A stretch of 21,307 bases of DNA from Actinomycetes bacterium (GTDB lineage: Bacteria > Actinomycetota > Acidimicrobiia > Acidimicrobiales > RAAP-2). The stretch is from assembly GCA_021777285.1 (NCBI GenBank), contig JAJYDR010000023.1, positions 1 through 21,307 of the forward strand. The letters are read 5' to 3'. Made by a program: the position numbers and the translations under genes. Shown here piece after piece: positions 1 to 6,532 of this stretch (its first letter is position 1; every line of letters starts with the position of its first letter). Under the pieces are notes generated by a model that saw nothing but the letters and a program-made list of their open reading frames with translations, had not been told where the DNA came from and searched no databases.

Positions 1-16
1 CGTCGCGCGGTCCCGG

Positions 17-22
17 TAGGGT
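17..22 (+). promoter_or_regulatory. putative -10 box of a leaderless ABC-F transcript
   Basis: TAGGGT fits the actinobacterial TANNNT -10 pattern and ends 7 nt before the TTG start at 30, so transcription would begin at or next to the start codon. No Shine-Dalgarno is visible. A -35 cannot be judged because the window starts here. Confidence 0.45.
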
Positions 23-29
23 CGAAACC

Positions 30-1628
30 TTGCTTATTGTTCGAGACCTCTCCATCGAGATCGGCGCGCGCCGGATCGTCGAACCCGTGTCCTTCACCAT
101 CGGTGACGGCGAGAAGGTGGGCGTGGTCGGGCGAAACGGTGTCGGCAAGTCGACGCTGCTCGCAGCGCTGCGCGGTGAGACCCCCGAGCACCTACGGATT
201 GGTGGCGCAGTCACCCACCAGGGAGCGCTCAGCCACCTACCCCAAGAGCCCATCCCCGGCGGACTCGGTGTCGAGTCGATCGGGCTCTCCCACGTGCTGT
301 CCGCACGCGGACTCGACCTACTGGACGCCGATATGCAACACGCGCGTCACGAGCTCGCAGCCAACCCAACCGACGAGACGATCGAGCGCTTCACCTCGCT
401 CGAGGCCGATTTCGGCGAACGTGGTGGCTACGAGGCCGAGTCCGAGGTGGCGCGGTTGGCGGCGGGACTCGGGCTCGACGAGTCGCTGCTCCTCGAGGAC
501 CTGAGCTCGCTGTCGGGTGGTCAGCGTCGCCGCATCGACTTGATGCGGGTGCTCTACGAGCAGCCCGACATCATGGTGCTCGACGAGCCGACGAACCACT
601 TGGACATGGCGGCCAAGCGATGGCTGTTCGACGAGCTCGAGCGCTTCCGCGGGACAGTCGTTGTGATCAGTCACGACCTGCCGTTGCTGGACCGAGCGAT
701 CAGCCGGGTCCTGGCGCTGCGCGACGGTCAGCTGCGCGAGTACAAGGGTAACTACTCGTCGTACCTCGCTCAAGACGAGTCTCGTCGGTTGGCCGAGGAG
801 AAGTTGGCGGTGGCCCAGGACGCCGAAATCAGCCGACTGAAGACCCTCGCGGACTCGATGCGTGGCCAGACCGAGGCGCGCGCTCGAAAGGCCAAGGTCT
901 TGGACCGGCGCGTCGGCAAGCTCGAGGTTGGTCGGGTCGAGGTCACCAAGAAGGAGCGGACCGTCAAGTTCCGCCTGCCTGAGCCTCCGCGCAGCGGTGA
1001 CGTGCCGATGACGGTCGAGCGCATCGCCGTGCGCTACGGCGACCTCGACGTCCTGCGCGACGCCTCGTTTATCACCCGCCGCGGCGACCGTATCCTGATC
1101 GTGGGCCGAAACGGTGCGGGCAAGTCGTCACTGCTGCGTTGTCTCGCCGGCACGCAGCAGCCCCAGGGTGGCGAGGTCCGCTTCGGTGCGAACGTGGAGG
1201 TCGGCTACTTCGCCCAGGAGCACGAGCAGCTGGACTTCACCAAGACCGTGCTTGCGCATCTCGCTGACGCCACGGTCGAGACCGAGGTTCAACGTCGCGC
1301 GCTGCTGGGCGCCTTCGGGTTGAAGGGCTCGGCCGCGCACCAGCTACCAGGCACCCTCTCGGGTGGTGAGCGGGCCAAGCTCGCCATCGCGATCCTGGCG
1401 GCGTCACGGGCGAACCTGCTGCTGCTCGACGAGCCGACGAACAACCTCGACCCGGCGAGCGTCGACGCGCTCGGTGACATGTTGCGTCAGTGGCGCGGCA
1501 CGATCGTCGCGGTGAGCCACGAGCGCTCCTTCGTGGAGAAGCTCGAGCCGACGCACGCGGTGCTGTTGCCTGAGGAGTACTTCGACCTCTGGCGAGACGA
1601 GTACTTCGATCTCATCGAACGTCGTTGA
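30..1628 (+). CDS. ABC-F family ATPase (ribosome-associated type)
   Basis: A soluble protein of 532 residues with two ABC ATPase domains in tandem and no membrane segment, the ABC-F layout. Domain 1 has Walker A GRNGVGKST at residues 34-42, signature LSGGQRRR and Walker B MVLDEPTNHLD. Domain 2 has GRNGAGKSS, LSGGERAK and LLLLDEPTNNLD. A charged, helical linker rich in Lys/Arg/Glu (about residues 245-320) joins them, as in other ABC-F proteins. Members of this family bind the ribosomal E site and act as translation factors or antibiotic-protection proteins; which applies here cannot be told from sequence. The start is TTG at 30: a TAGGGT box ends 7 nt before it and there is no Shine-Dalgarno, which suggests leaderless translation. 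The stop lies one base from the stop of the convergent gene. Family assignment is secure; specific role is not. Confidence 0.95.
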   Translation: MLIVRDLSIEIGARRIVEPVSFTIGDGEKVGVVGRNGVGKSTLLAALRGETPEHLRIGGAVTHQGALSHLPQEPIPGGLGVESIGLSHVLSARGLDLLDADMQHARHELAANPTDETIERFTSLEADFGERGGYEAESEVARLAAGLGLDESLLLEDLSSLSGGQRRRIDLMRVLYEQPDIMVLDEPTNHLDMAAKRWLFDELERFRGTVVVISHDLPLLDRAISRVLALRDGQLREYKGNYSSYLAQDESRRLAEEKLAVAQDAEISRLKTLADSMRGQTEARARKAKVLDRRVGKLEVGRVEVTKKERTVKFRLPEPPRSGDVPMTVERIAVRYGDLDVLRDASFITRRGDRILIVGRNGAGKSSLLRCLAGTQQPQGGEVRFGANVEVGYFAQEHEQLDFTKTVLAHLADATVETEVQRRALLGAFGLKGSAAHQLPGTLSGGERAKLAIAILAASRANLLLLDEPTNNLDPASVDALGDMLRQWRGTIVAVSHERSFVEKLEPTHAVLLPEEYFDLWRDEYFDLIERR

Positions 1629-1629
1629 G

Positions 1630-2586
1630 TCAGCCGTCCGTGCCCGTCGGCGTCGCGGTCTGGACCGCGAGGGATTGACCGGTCCACGCGCGGTTCCCGC
1701 TGTGGCCGCGGTAGACGAATGTCGGCAAGAGCCATTCCAGGTGATCGGCGAGCGTGTAGACAGACCACGAGAGCGCGACCGAGGTCGCCGTCGTCGGCTG
1801 GGTGGTCGACAGCGCCGCGAGCGCGGCGGTCGGTGAGCGGAGTCGATAGTTGGTCAGCGCCGTGACGACGAAGGCCGGTCCGGAGGCGGTGACCACGTGG
1901 CCGTTGTGGACGGTGACGCGAACGGCGAGCGTCGTCGTTGAGCCGTCCACCACGACCGGGTTCGTCGCCGTCGTTGATTCGATGGTGACGGTGTAGCCCC
2001 AACGCTGGCGGGTAATCGCCGCGGCGAGTTGCGCCGGGCTCGGCCCGCTCGCCGTCCCGGCCTGGAAACGCCACTGGGCGAGTCCCGTCGTCGTGTCGTA
2101 GACAACGCGAGCTCCCGTCGCGCTCGTCTCGGTGAAGACCGTGCCGTTGTACCCGCCGATCGTGCCGACGACGCCAAGGGCCGCGCCGAGTCTCATCGTC
2201 GCAGTTAGCCCCGAGGTGGGGACTAGGAGTTGGTACGCGCTCGCGAGCGAATCGCCCGGGCCGAACGTCCCCGCGACGGGCCGCGCCGTGCTCGCGGCCG
2301 TGTTCGCCACCGTGCCCTCGGCCGTCTTGGCCGCGGCGAAGGTGGGCGGATTCGCCGCGAAGGCGAGCAGCGGCAGTGTCGGGACCGCGTTGAGTGTGGC
2401 GACGAGGGCGACGGTCACCACTCCTGATGCGGCGACCGCCGCGGCGACCGCGAGGCGGAAGCGTCCCGGCAACGTGGGCCGGCGACCGGCGGCGATGATC
2501 CGTGCAGCCAGTGATACGGGGTCGGGGTGGTGGTAGGCCGCGCTGGCCGGGTCCTCGTCTACGAGCGCTTCGATCGCGTCACGCAT
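1630..2586 (-). CDS. single-TM protein after an ECF sigma gene; probable anti-sigma or membrane partner
   Basis: About 318 residues. The N-terminal 40 residues are cytoplasmic-looking (MRDAIEALVDEDPASA...), then one hydrophobic helix at about 43-66, then a long Ala/Thr/Val-rich region likely outside the membrane. I prefer ATG at 2586 because GGAGGAGG lies just upstream; an in-frame ATG at 2607 would add 7 residues but has a poorer site. It follows the sigma gene by 45 nt on the same strand. Position and topology are those of an anti-sigma factor or other sigma-associated membrane protein. I see no HxxxCxxC zinc motif of the ZAS class, so a classical zinc anti-sigma is unlikely. The extracytoplasmic part resembles no family I recognise. 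Function is inferred mainly from context. Confidence 0.75.
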   Translation of the reverse strand: MRDAIEALVDEDPASAAYHHPDPVSLAARIIAAGRRPTLPGRFRLAVAAAVAASGVVTVALVATLNAVPTLPLLAFAANPPTFAAAKTAEGTVANTAASTARPVAGTFGPGDSLASAYQLLVPTSGLTATMRLGAALGVVGTIGGYNGTVFTETSATGARVVYDTTTGLAQWRFQAGTASGPSPAQLAAAITRQRWGYTVTIESTTATNPVVVDGSTTTLAVRVTVHNGHVVTASGPAFVVTALTNYRLRSPTAALAALSTTQPTTATSVALSWSVYTLADHLEWLLPTFVYRGHSGNRAWTGQSLAVQTATPTGTDG

Positions 2587-2631
2587 GGCGACCTCCTCCA
2601 CGTGCATCCTGTCCGGTACGGGCCCGAAGTT

Positions 2632-3102
2632 TCACGACTCGTTCCATTCATCAAAGAGGGTGCGGAATCGGTGCCGCGCACGCGAGAGTCGCACAGCTGC
2701 TGCGTCGGCGCTCACGCCGAGGACTCGGGCGACGTCGGCGACACTGAGGCCGTCCCAGGCGTTCAGGAGTAGCACCTCGCGCTCGTCGCCACGTAGTGAA
2801 TCGAGCGCGTGACGCACGCGAGCGTCGGCGACGACGATGTCCTCGGCGGACGACGCATCGTCACGCACCCGTACCGCCCCCTCATGGACGACGCGGCGAT
2901 GTCGCGATCGTTGGGCGTTATGGAGAACGTTGCGCGCAACACCGATGATCCAGGGGAGTTCGGCGTCGCTCGGCATCGCGTCGAATCGGCGCCACACAAT
3001 AGTGAAGGTCTCTGCCACCAGGTCATCGAGGTCAGCCTCACTCAAGGGGTAGAGACGCCTACGAAGGTAGTTGCCGACCGCGGACTCGTAGTCGCGAACC
3101 AC
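2632..3102 (-). CDS. ECF-type RNA polymerase sigma factor (sigma-70 family)
   Basis: A protein of 156 residues with the two-domain ECF layout. Sigma region 2 covers about residues 5-70, including LSEADLDDLVAETFTIVWRRF (core-binding and -10 recognition) and LPWIIGVARNVLHN. Sigma region 4 covers about 95-150: LDSLRGDEREVLLLNAWDGLSVADVARVLGVSADAAAVRLSRAR is a helix-turn-helix for -35 recognition, described here in parts only. The GTG start at 3102 is the only start codon downstream of an in-frame stop nine codons upstream, but the Shine-Dalgarno is weak. It is the first gene of a two-gene unit with the single-TM protein downstream, as in many sigma/anti-sigma pairs. The regulon cannot be read from this window. 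Confidence 0.93.
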   Translation of the reverse strand: MVRDYESAVGNYLRRRLYPLSEADLDDLVAETFTIVWRRFDAMPSDAELPWIIGVARNVLHNAQRSRHRRVVHEGAVRVRDDASSAEDIVVADARVRHALDSLRGDEREVLLLNAWDGLSVADVARVLGVSADAAAVRLSRARHRFRTLFDEWNES

Positions 3103-3241
3103 TCGTTCTAGCTCGGTGGTACGCGTGTCTCACCTCGTCTCGTCCCCGTCCGACGTTATCGCCGTGGAACCGAGGCGACGGGGACACGGGGCCTCGGCCC
3201 TTCGACGACGCTCGTCAGTCGACGGCCCCGGACCAACGGAT

Positions 3242-3275
3242 TCGACGGCCACGTGACGCACCTGGTGGCCGTCGA
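3242..3275 (-). terminator. hairpin downstream of the His-rich exported protein gene
   Basis: An 11-bp perfect stem (TCGACGGCCAC at 3242-3252 and its complement at 3265-3275) with a 12-nt loop. It lies about 55 nt past the stop of the minus-strand gene ending at 3330 and upstream of the sigma gene. There is no T-run on either side, so it would be a U-less terminator of the kind proposed in actinobacteria, or a leader structure of the sigma transcript. Confidence 0.4.
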
Positions 3276-3329
3276 GATGAGTTCGCGTGGCATCCGGGTG
3301 CATCGTCGGGCCCGGGCGTCGTGAACCGA

Positions 3330-4016
3330 TCAGCTCGGCTTGCTCGCACAACTGCTCGTGCCGGCTCCGCAGAGACCGGTGACGTGAAACGACTGAGGTT
3401 GGTAGGCGACGAGTGGTGAGCCCACGTCGATTTGGATCACGCCACCGGCGAGCAACGGCACCGCGCGCGGCGCGGTCGAGTATCGCTGGCCGTTCTCGAA
3501 GACGACAACGTGCCCAACGGCGGGACCAACCCGGTTGCTCGAGAGCGGCTGACCCCAGATGTCGAAGAACTGCCCCAGGGTGAAGTGACCCTTGGCTGGT
3601 GCCTCGACGTGGATGATGCCGTCATTGGCGTGGGTGTGGAGCCAATAGAGACAGTCGTGCAGTCCGACGTCGACGAAGGTCGTCGGACCTGAACCGGTGG
3701 TGACCGCTGGTGCGGTCACACCGATACCGGCGGGGAGTCGTTCGCGTTGACCGTCGACGTAGATGGAGACGAGCACGTGAACGTGGTAGTGAACGGTCTC
3801 TTGGCCGATGGGCCGACAGGTGATGCCGTCGACCGGCGATCCGTTGGCTGCGCCGGCGGGCGCTAGGACCGGCACGCTCAAAACAGGGACGCCCTCGGGG
3901 CCCGGCGCGCTCGTCCCCGACGACTGGCTCGAGAGCCACGCCGTGACCGCGCTGGCGATGACGAGGGCCGTGAGCAGCGCGATCGGGATCATGGTACGAC
4001 GACGGATCGTGGTCAT
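3330..4016 (-). CDS. exported or membrane-anchored His-rich conserved protein, function unknown
   Basis: A protein of 228 residues with an N-terminal basic stretch and hydrophobic helix at 8-30 (signal peptide or anchor), then an extracytoplasmic domain. The domain has a histidine cluster HYHVHV (His76, 78, 80), then HDCLYWLHTHANDGIIHVE (His120, Cys122, His127, His129, His136), then GHFTLGQFFDIWGQPL. The spacing of His and Cys suggests metal binding, though this is inference. I have a general memory of similar HTH(A/D)..GIIH..SP and FTLGQFFDIWGQPL segments in uncharacterised actinobacterial and chloroflexal proteins, but can name no family. Three further cysteines sit at 67, 216 and 223. The start at 4016 has AAAGGAG 4 nt upstream and a TAGAGT box at 4044-4039. 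It is divergent from the MazG-like gene. Confidence 0.85.
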   Translation of the reverse strand: MTTIRRRTMIPIALLTALVIASAVTAWLSSQSSGTSAPGPEGVPVLSVPVLAPAGAANGSPVDGITCRPIGQETVHYHVHVLVSIYVDGQRERLPAGIGVTAPAVTTGSGPTTFVDVGLHDCLYWLHTHANDGIIHVEAPAKGHFTLGQFFDIWGQPLSSNRVGPAVGHVVVFENGQRYSTAPRAVPLLAGGVIQIDVGSPLVAYQPQSFHVTGLCGAGTSSCASKPS

Positions 4017-4038
4017 CGGACTCCTTTCTCCTCGCGCT

Positions 4039-4044
4039 ACTCTA
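4039..4044 (-). promoter_or_regulatory. putative -10 box (TAGAGT) for the His-rich protein gene
   Basis: Read on the minus strand, TAGAGT fits TANNNT and lies 22 nt before the ATG at 4016, leaving a short leader that includes the AAAGGAG Shine-Dalgarno. No clear -35 is seen. Confidence 0.35.
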
Positions 4045-4047
4045 CGG

Positions 4048-4060
4048 GACCGTCACGGTC
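4048..4060. promoter_or_regulatory. 13-bp palindrome, candidate operator 1
   Basis: GACCGTCACGGTC is a perfect dyad (6-bp arms, one-base centre) in the spacer between two divergent genes. It sits directly upstream of the putative minus-strand -10 and just upstream of the plus-strand -35-like TTGTTC. Binding is inferred, not shown. Confidence 0.3.
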
Positions 4061-4063
4061 ATC

Positions 4064-4092
4064 TTGTTCGGCCGGGATAGTACTGAGATGAT
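4064..4092 (+). promoter_or_regulatory. putative promoter of the MazG-like gene
   Basis: TTGTTC at 4064-4069 and GATGAT at 4087-4092 are separated by 17 nt, giving a sigma-70-like pair about 42 nt before the ATG at 4135. Both hexamers are imperfect matches. Confidence 0.3.
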
Positions 4093-4106
4093 CACCGTGC
4101 CGGTGA
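4092..4106. promoter_or_regulatory. 15-bp dyad, candidate operator 2
   Basis: TCACCG-TGC-CGGTGA is a perfect dyad with a 3-nt centre. It shares the ACCG...CGGT half-site type with the palindrome at 4048-4060 (centres about 45 nt apart) and overlaps the putative -10 of the MazG-like gene. Confidence 0.3.
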
Positions 4107-4134
4107 CGTCAGCGATGGCGGTGAAGGGAGAGCG

Positions 4135-4455
4135 ATGGGTGAGCTGGAGGACCTACGCCTCGAGACGCGCACCTTTGCCGAGGCGCGTGACTGGGGTCCG
4201 TTCCACACGCCGAAGAACCTCGCGATGGCGGTTGCGGGCGAAGCCGGAGAACTCGTCGCCGAGTTCCGGTGGTTGACAGCCGATGAGTCGGCATCGGACC
4301 GTCTTGCGGTGGAGCATCGCCGAGCCATCGAGTTCGAGATGGCTGACGTGCTGATCTTCCTGCTCCGACTGGCGGACGTCCTCGACGTCGACCTCGCCGA
4401 CGTGGTTCGCGCCAAACTGGCCGCGAACGAGAGCCGATTCCCGCCAGTTCGATAG
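4135..4455 (+). CDS. MazG-like nucleotide pyrophosphohydrolase
   Basis: A 106-residue all-helical protein of single-domain MazG/dCTPase size. The metal-binding pattern is visible: GEAGELVAEF (ExxxE region, about residues 35-44) and EFEMADVLIFLLRLAD (ExxxD region, about residues 66-81). WGPFHTPKNLAMAVAGEAGELVAEF is the usual entry to this fold, given here as family context. Family members hydrolyse noncanonical or excess (d)NTPs to NMP and pyrophosphate, so a house-cleaning role is likely; substrate cannot be read off. The ATG start has GGGAG about 5 nt upstream. It is divergent from the exported His-rich protein, with a probable shared control region. Confidence 0.9.
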   Translation: MGELEDLRLETRTFAEARDWGPFHTPKNLAMAVAGEAGELVAEFRWLTADESASDRLAVEHRRAIEFEMADVLIFLLRLADVLDVDLADVVRAKLAANESRFPPVR

Positions 4456-4551
4456 CGGGCGTACGCCACCGGTCATCCTGGCGAGTGCGAGGGGACCACG
4501 ACGCCGTGAGTAGCCTCGGGGCGTGTCGCGCGGCGTCTCTCCGGGGTGTTG

Positions 4552-6507
4552 ATGAGTTTCGACCGTCTCTTTGAACCCCTCGTCGTCGGGCGCACGGTGG
4601 TGAAGAATCGCATCATCTCGTCGGGACACGACACCGTGATGGTCCAAGATGGTCGGATCACCGACCAGCTGATCGCCTACCACGAGGCGCGCGCGGCCGG
4701 GGGTGTTGGACTGATCGTCGTCCAGGTCGCCGGAATCCACGAGACGGCGCGCTACACGGCCCACGTCCTGATGGCGACCGACGACGGATGTATCGACGGC
4801 TACCGACGGCTGGCTGAAACCGTGCACGCTCACGGCACCACGATCGTCGGCCAGCTGTTCCACCCGGGCCGTGAGGTGATGGAGTCCGTTGACGGATCGC
4901 TTCCGGTCGCCGTGGCGCCTTCCGCCGTTGCCAATGAGCGATTCCGCGTGATGCCACGCGCGTTGGGCCGTGACGAGATTGTCGCAATCGTCGACGGCTA
5001 CGCCCAGGGTGCGGCGCGACTCATCCGCGCGGGTCTCGACGGCGTCGAGGTGGTTGCGAGTCACGGTTATTTGCCCGCGCAGTTCTTGAACCCCTTCGTG
5101 AATGAGCGCGACGACGAGTACGGCGGGGACGCGGCTCGACGGCTGCGGTTCCTCGCCGACGTGGTGCGCGCAATCCGTGACCAGGTCGGCCCCGGACCGA
5201 TTGTCGGACTGCGCGCCTCGATGGACGAGCGCGACCCCCGGGGCCTCGCCCCCGACGTCGCCCTTCGTGCGGCGCAGTCACTCGCCGACTTAGGGCTCAT
5301 TGACTACGTGAGCGTGACGACGGGCACCTCGGCGACTCTTGCGGGTTCTGACCACATCGCGCCACCGATGAACGTCGCCAATGGTTACGTCGCGCCCGCA
5401 GCGAAGCAGGTGCGCGAGGCGGTCAGCGTCCCGGTCTTCGTGGCCGGTCGGATCAACCAGCCCCAGGATGCGGAACGGATCCTCGCCGACGGCCTCGCCG
5501 ACGCTTGCGTGATGACCCGCGCGATGATCTGTGACCCGGCTATGGCGAACCTGGCCCGAGACGGCCGGGCCGAGGAGATCCGCGCCTGTGTCGCGTGCAA
5601 CCAGGCGTGCATCGGTCACTTCCACGCCGGTTTCGCGATCTCGTGCATCCAACACCCCGAGACGGGGCGTGAACTGACCGTGGGCCGTCGGGTGCGCGCT
5701 ACGAGGCCACAACACGTGCTCGTCGTTGGCGGTGGACCCGCGGGGCTCAAGGCGGCGGCCGTAGCCGCCGAGCGCGGACATCACGTGACCCTGCACGAAA
5801 TGTCGACCTATCTGGGGGGCCAGGTCCTGCTCGCCCAGCGTCTGCCGGGTCGCGACGAGTTCGGTGGTGTCGCGACGAACCTGGAACGCGAGGCGCGCCG
5901 CGCGGGCGTGACAATCGTGCTCAACTCGCACGTCGAGCGCGATCTCGTCGCAGCGTGGTCGGGCGACCGCGTGGTGATAGCGACGGGGTCCCGGCCATAC
6001 CGGCCATCCATGGAGGTCCTCGGTGCGCCCACGATCCTCGACGCCGATTCGGTACTACTGGGCCACGCGGTACCCCCGGGCAGGGTCGTCGTCGTCGACT
6101 GGCGTGACGACTGGGTGGGCGTCGGGGTCGCGCGTCTCCTCGCCTCAGCCGGCCACGAGGTGACCCTTGCGACTCCGGGTTACTTCGCTGGCGCGTCGCT
6201 CCAGCAGTACGTTCGCGACGAGCACCTGGCGGCGCTCTCGCGTGCGGGAGTGGCGGTCCTCACGCTCGTGCGTCTCTTTGGGGTCGATGACGACTCGGTC
6301 TACCTTCAGCACGTCTTGACCGACGAGCCCGTCATCGTGGACCACGTGTCGGCCGTCGTCCTCGCGACGGGCCACCGTCCGACGCGCCGGTTGGCCGACG
6401 AACTCGCCGCGGCCGGTGTCCCCATCGAGCTCATCGGGGACTGCCTCGCGCCACGCACGGTCGAAGAAGCCGTGCTCGACGGACTGCGCGTCGCGTCCGC
6501 AATCTGA
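4552..6507 (+). CDS. FMN/Fe-S/FAD oxidoreductase of the OYE / 2,4-dienoyl-CoA reductase family
   Basis: About 651 residues, the full length for this multidomain family. Residues 1-340 form the FMN-binding TIM barrel: FEPLVVGRTVVKNRII, QLFHPGRE (100-107), HGYLPAQFLNPFVNERDDEYGG in part (171-192), and PVFVAGRI near the phosphate site. A [4Fe-4S] ligand set follows: Cys346, 349, 353 and 365 (CVACNQAC then SCIQHPETGRE). An FAD-type Rossmann motif HVLVVGGGPAGLKAAA begins at about 388. The second nucleotide motif is degenerate (VVVDWRDDWVGVGVARLLA), as in the branch containing dimethylglycine and stachydrine demethylases and mycofactocin-associated OYE proteins. The C-terminal GDCLAPRTVEEAVLDG is typical. 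The probable reaction is NAD(P)H-linked reduction or oxidative demethylation; substrate unknown. GTG (4546), TTG (4549) and ATG (4552) are consecutive in-frame candidates; I take the ATG. The next gene starts about 25 nt later. Confidence 0.9.
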   Translation: MSFDRLFEPLVVGRTVVKNRIISSGHDTVMVQDGRITDQLIAYHEARAAGGVGLIVVQVAGIHETARYTAHVLMATDDGCIDGYRRLAETVHAHGTTIVGQLFHPGREVMESVDGSLPVAVAPSAVANERFRVMPRALGRDEIVAIVDGYAQGAARLIRAGLDGVEVVASHGYLPAQFLNPFVNERDDEYGGDAARRLRFLADVVRAIRDQVGPGPIVGLRASMDERDPRGLAPDVALRAAQSLADLGLIDYVSVTTGTSATLAGSDHIAPPMNVANGYVAPAAKQVREAVSVPVFVAGRINQPQDAERILADGLADACVMTRAMICDPAMANLARDGRAEEIRACVACNQACIGHFHAGFAISCIQHPETGRELTVGRRVRATRPQHVLVVGGGPAGLKAAAVAAERGHHVTLHEMSTYLGGQVLLAQRLPGRDEFGGVATNLEREARRAGVTIVLNSHVERDLVAAWSGDRVVIATGSRPYRPSMEVLGAPTILDADSVLLGHAVPPGRVVVVDWRDDWVGVGVARLLASAGHEVTLATPGYFAGASLQQYVRDEHLAALSRAGVAVLTLVRLFGVDDDSVYLQHVLTDEPVIVDHVSAVVLATGHRPTRRLADELAAAGVPIELIGDCLAPRTVEEAVLDGLRVASAI

Positions 6508-6532
6508 GCCGGCCCAACGCAGTCGTGAGACA

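Noticed and set aside
3130..3351. Minus-strand open frame of 73 codons between the sigma and His-rich protein genes
   Set aside because: It overlaps the end of the upstream gene, spans two hairpins, and its sequence looks random with no ribosome site.
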